From: JACCTH01 sp963761985
Lineage (GTDB): Bacteria > Actinomycetota > Acidimicrobiia > Spongiisociales > ZC4RG35
NCBI GenBank assembly: GCA_963761985.1
Contig: CAVXIT010000003.1
Location: 62,001-126,000 of the forward strand
Reading direction: 5' to 3'
DNA: 64,000 nt
Positions 61,689-64,000 of this stretch are shown piece after piece (positions within the stretch are counted from its first letter, which is position 1; each line of letters starts with the position of its first letter). Position numbers and translations under genes: made by a program. Under the pieces are notes generated by a model that saw only the letters and a program-made list of their open reading frames with translations, did no database searches and was not told the origin of the DNA.

Positions 61689-62447
61689 TCAGGTTATTGC
61701 GGTCACCTGCTCATCCCAACCGGTGAGGCGGCGCATCGTGTCCTGCACCTGATAAGGATCACCGGTGGTGAGGATTCGGACTCGACCAGACCCTCGACTC
61801 AAGGCCAGGCGGCCGATCTGCCGGGCGACCGCCGGGGCGGGATCAACGACCACAACCTGAGGCCCGGCCCGCCGGTAAAGGGCGGGGAGAAGAAACGGAT
61901 AGTGGGTGCAACCCAGCACGAGGGTGTCGGCCCCGGCGGCGAGGACGGGGTCGAGATGGTGAGCGATCGCGGTGTCGACCTCCGATCCATCGACCTTGCC
62001 TTCCTCGACCAAATCCGCCCACCCGGAACAAGCGCGGGCGACGACCTCGACACCATCGGCGAAACGGCCGACGACTGAGGCGAAAAGCTCACCCTGGAAC
62101 GTGGCTTCAGTGGCGAGCACACCCACCACTCCGCTTCTCGTGTAAAACCTCGCCGGCTTGACGGCAGGCTCCATTCCGACGAAGGGCACCCCGGGATGAG
62201 CGACGCGAAGCTCGTTGAGCGCAGCGGCCGAGGCGGTGTTGCAGGCGATGGCGATGATTTCCGCGCCCTGAGAAAGCAGCCAGCCGACATTCCTATGGCT
62301 CAGCTCCGAAAGGTCTCGCAACGAACGCTGCCCATACGGAGCATGAAGCGAGTCGGCGAGGTAGAGGACGTCTAGGCGTGGATGCAGTCGGCGCAGCTCT
62401 CGCAAGACCGAGAGACCTCCAACGCCGGAGTCGAACATACCGATCAT
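61689..62447 (-). CDS. murI: Glutamate racemase
   Basis: Encodes 252 residues from ATG 62447; the frame upstream is antisense to the SDR gene. MIGMFDSGVGGLSVLREL is the family start, AIACNTASAAAL carries the first catalytic Cys and LVLGCTHYPFLLPAL the second. It makes D-glutamate for peptidoglycan. The 40-base gap to the divergent SDR gene must hold both promoters. Confidence 0.95.
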   Translation of the reverse strand: MIGMFDSGVGGLSVLRELRRLHPRLDVLYLADSLHAPYGQRSLRDLSELSHRNVGWLLSQGAEIIAIACNTASAAALNELRVAHPGVPFVGMEPAVKPARFYTRSGVVGVLATEATFQGELFASVVGRFADGVEVVARACSGWADLVEEGKVDGSEVDTAIAHHLDPVLAAGADTLVLGCTHYPFLLPALYRRAGPQVVVVDPAPAVARQIGRLALSRGSGRVRILTTGDPYQVQDTMRRLTGWDEQVTAIT

Positions 62448-62493
62448 CAGGGGGTGAAGTATCGTCGCCTCCGTTCGAGCAAAGGAGATGCGC

Positions 62494-63255
62494 GTGGAGC
62501 TGTCGGGTGTGTCTGCTGTCGTGACGGGCGGCGCGTCTGGCCTAGGCGCAGCGACAGCTCGTCGATTGTCAGCGGCCGGTGCATTTGTGGTGGTGGCGGA
62601 TTTGCAAGATGACAAAGGTGAAGCAACGGCCGGCGAAGTCGGCGGAGCTTTCGTTCATACGGACGTCACTCAAGCGGAGCAAGTACAGGAAGCCGTCGAC
62701 ACCGCCATGTCGGCGAATCCCCTGCGAGCGGTCGTCAACTGTGCGGGGATCGGTCCTCCGGCTCGCACGCTGAACCGTGACGGGACGCCGCATGACCTGG
62801 GTCACTTTCGCACGCTGATCGAGATCAATCTCATCGGCACGTTCAACACGATCCGGTTGGCTGCAGCAGCTATGGCGACGACCCCCGAGCTCGAGAACGG
62901 CCAGCGCGGTGCCATCGTTAATACCGCCTCGGTCGCTGCTTATGACGGCCAGATCGGACAAGCCGCCTACTCCGCGTCGAAAGGCGGGATCGTCGGGATG
63001 ACCCTGCCGATCGCCCGCGATCTGGCATCGATCGGGGTACGGGTCAACACCATCGCACCTGGAATCATCGACACTCCGCTTTTGGCCGGTCTCCCTGAAC
63101 CAGCGCGGCTCTCACTGGGCGAGCAGGTCCTCTTTCCCAAACGACTCGGCCAGCCGGAAGAATTCGCCGATCTCGCCATGCTCTTGCTCACCCACGACTA
63201 CATGAACGCCGAAACCATCCGTATGGACGGTGGGATCCGAATGGCGCCCAAGTGA
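62494..63255 (+). CDS. Short-chain dehydrogenase, 3-hydroxyacyl-CoA dehydrogenase type 2-like
   Basis: Encodes 253 residues. I chose GTG 62494 because AAAGGAG (62481-62487) stands six bases before it, whereas ATG 62488 touches that site; GTG also gives the usual MELxG start. VVTGGASGLGAATARRL is the NAD site, VVNCAGIG the NNAG-like loop, NTASVAAYDGQIGQAAYSAS the Ser-Tyr-Lys site and VNTIAPGIIDTPLL the family motif. It resembles human HSD10. A fatty-acid or steroid substrate is likely, but unproven. Confidence 0.88.
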   Translation: MELSGVSAVVTGGASGLGAATARRLSAAGAFVVVADLQDDKGEATAGEVGGAFVHTDVTQAEQVQEAVDTAMSANPLRAVVNCAGIGPPARTLNRDGTPHDLGHFRTLIEINLIGTFNTIRLAAAAMATTPELENGQRGAIVNTASVAAYDGQIGQAAYSASKGGIVGMTLPIARDLASIGVRVNTIAPGIIDTPLLAGLPEPARLSLGEQVLFPKRLGQPEEFADLAMLLLTHDYMNAETIRMDGGIRMAPK

Positions 63256-63257
63256 GC

Positions 63258-63686
63258 TCAAGCGGCGACTAGTTGCGACACCTGTCGCTTGAGATGAAAG
63301 AGGATGGCGCCCATGCCGCGGACGCGCTGGGGGGTGACGACTTCTTCCAGACCCATCGTCAGGTAGAAGTCGTTCTCAGTCTCGAGAATCGACGCCGGGT
63401 CTTCTCCGTCAAGGCCCGCTGAGAGCAACCCGGCAAAGCCGCGCACAGTGGGGGACTCGGGTGGGGCATCGAAAAACAGCCTGACCTTGCCATCGTCGAG
63501 GCGGGCCGCCAGGAAGAAAGGCGTTTGGCATTCGTGAACCTGTTCGAGCTGGTCGCGGTCGGCGGCCAGGTCTGGCGGGAGTGCGGGAAGCCGGTTGGCA
63601 AAATCCAAGAGCGCCTCGAGCCGGAACTGGCGGGGCGAGCTCGAAAAGGCTTCGACGATTTGAGCGAGTCGGGCTGGAAGCGGCAT
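63258..63686 (-). CDS. sufE: SufE family sulfur acceptor
   Basis: Encodes 142 residues. VHECQTPFFLAARL holds the sulfur-accepting Cys (about residue 53), and GFAGLLSAGLDGEDPASIL and GLEEVVTPQRVRGMGAIL match the family. SufE receives sulfane sulfur from a SufS-type desulfurase for Fe-S assembly. It diverges from a sulfurtransferase gene, as sufE and sseA are paired in mycobacteria. Confidence 0.94.
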   Translation of the reverse strand: MPLPARLAQIVEAFSSSPRQFRLEALLDFANRLPALPPDLAADRDQLEQVHECQTPFFLAARLDDGKVRLFFDAPPESPTVRGFAGLLSAGLDGEDPASILETENDFYLTMGLEEVVTPQRVRGMGAILFHLKRQVSQLVAA

Positions 63687-63749
63687 CGCTTTGAAGTCTA
63701 CGAGAGGGGTTTTCCCTACGGTGATAGTGTTTATCCGAGGAGGTCATCT

Positions 63750-64000
63750 ATGGCAGTTGCGGTTGATCCGGCGGAGAAGTTCCAGTCATACGCCCACCCT
63801 GAGCGGTTGGTTTCGACCGATTGGCTTGCGGAACATCTCAACGACCCTGCGGTCGTGATCGTTGAATCCGACGAGGATGTTCTTCTCTATCACACGGGCC
63901 ATATTCCTGGAGCGATCAAGGTCGACTGGGTGGCCGACCTCAACGACCCGATTATGCGCGACTATCTCGACGCCAACGAATTTGCCGCCCTGATGTCTCG
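63750..64000 (+). CDS. sseA: Thiosulfate sulfurtransferase (SseA/rhodanese type), C-terminus cut by window edge
   Basis: ATG 63750 has a strong ribosome site (GAGGAGGT, about six bases upstream) and the frame is open to the window end, giving 83 residues. AHPERLVSTDWLAEHLNDP, VVIVESDEDVLLYHTGHIPG and AIKVDWVADLNDP match the first rhodanese domain of the SseA/CysA family. The catalytic Cys of the second domain is beyond the edge. Pairing with sufE points to sulfur transfer. Confidence 0.88.
   Translation, partial: MAVAVDPAEKFQSYAHPERLVSTDWLAEHLNDPAVVIVESDEDVLLYHTGHIPGAIKVDWVADLNDPIMRDYLDANEFAALMS

Overview
The window reads as chromosomal DNA of a high-GC bacterium, most likely an actinobacterium (Actinomycetota), possibly of an Acidimicrobiia-like lineage. 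The evidence is a Nif3 / zinc-ribbon / RNase H cluster laid out as in mycobacteria, the trio phosphomutase-like phosphatase + DUF3090 + SCO1664, an F420-type LLM oxidoreductase, a SufE + SseA pair, a classical menaquinone pathway, many GTG/TTG starts and 4-base start/stop overlaps. The class-level assignment is an inference. No phage, transposase, tRNA or CRISPR array was seen.

Layout. 1-1.0 kb: an RnfD/UnbU-like membrane protein, cut by the left edge. 1.1-1.8 kb: a deiodinase-like selenoprotein with an in-frame TGA and a SECIS-like hairpin. 1.8-5.4 kb: Nif3, zinc ribbon, RNase H, membrane protein, LLM oxidoreductase. 5.5-7.9 kb (minus): SRAP protein, phosphatase, DUF3090, SCO1664. 8.0-9.5 kb: RNase P RNA, a small membrane protein and a frameshifted aquaporin. 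9.6-15.5 kb: GGCT-like protein, trpD, a Fur-family Nur-like regulator with a Nur-box, a nickel ECF transporter (NikMN-NikQ-NikO), and a PAF-acetylhydrolase-like protein without its nucleophile. 15.6-21.8 kb (minus): a complete System I cytochrome c maturation operon, ccmABCDEFHG. 21.8-31 kb: pyruvate kinase, Nfu_N-like protein, VanW protein, PD-(D/E)XK nuclease, two linked GTPases, MscS, lipid kinase, ADP-ribosylglycohydrolase-like protein. 31-40.9 kb: SatD/DUF3307-like pair, two MFS proteins, alcohol dehydrogenase, aminotransferase, LEA-like protein, nuclease-LTD fusion, CoA-disulfide-reductase-like flavoprotein, PQQ sugar dehydrogenase. 40.9-47.6 kb: a palindromic element, then herA-mre11-rad50-nurA-maoC. 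47.6-54.9 kb: gpsA, ychF, glycine riboswitch plus gcvP, a Pro/Glu-rich protein and an H1-like protein. 55-64 kb: mannosylglycerate synthase divergent from a GDP-mannose-forming enzyme, cytochrome c, menC, menD, menF, murI, an SDR, sufE and the start of sseA.

Themes. The window holds an archaeal-type DNA-end resection operon (HerA, Mre11, Rad50, NurA). Stress protection is suggested by one-step mannosylglycerate synthesis next to the enzyme supplying its donor, an LEA-like protein and an H1-like protein. Respiration is served by Ccm maturation, a c-type cytochrome and menaquinone synthesis. Metal and redox biology is served by nickel uptake with its own regulator site and by the selenoprotein.

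Most noteworthy are the deiodinase-like UxxC selenoprotein, the HerA-Mre11-Rad50-NurA operon, the Nur-box before the nickel transporter, and a family of heptad inverted repeats at four gene ends. All calls come from reading the sequence; no database search was run.
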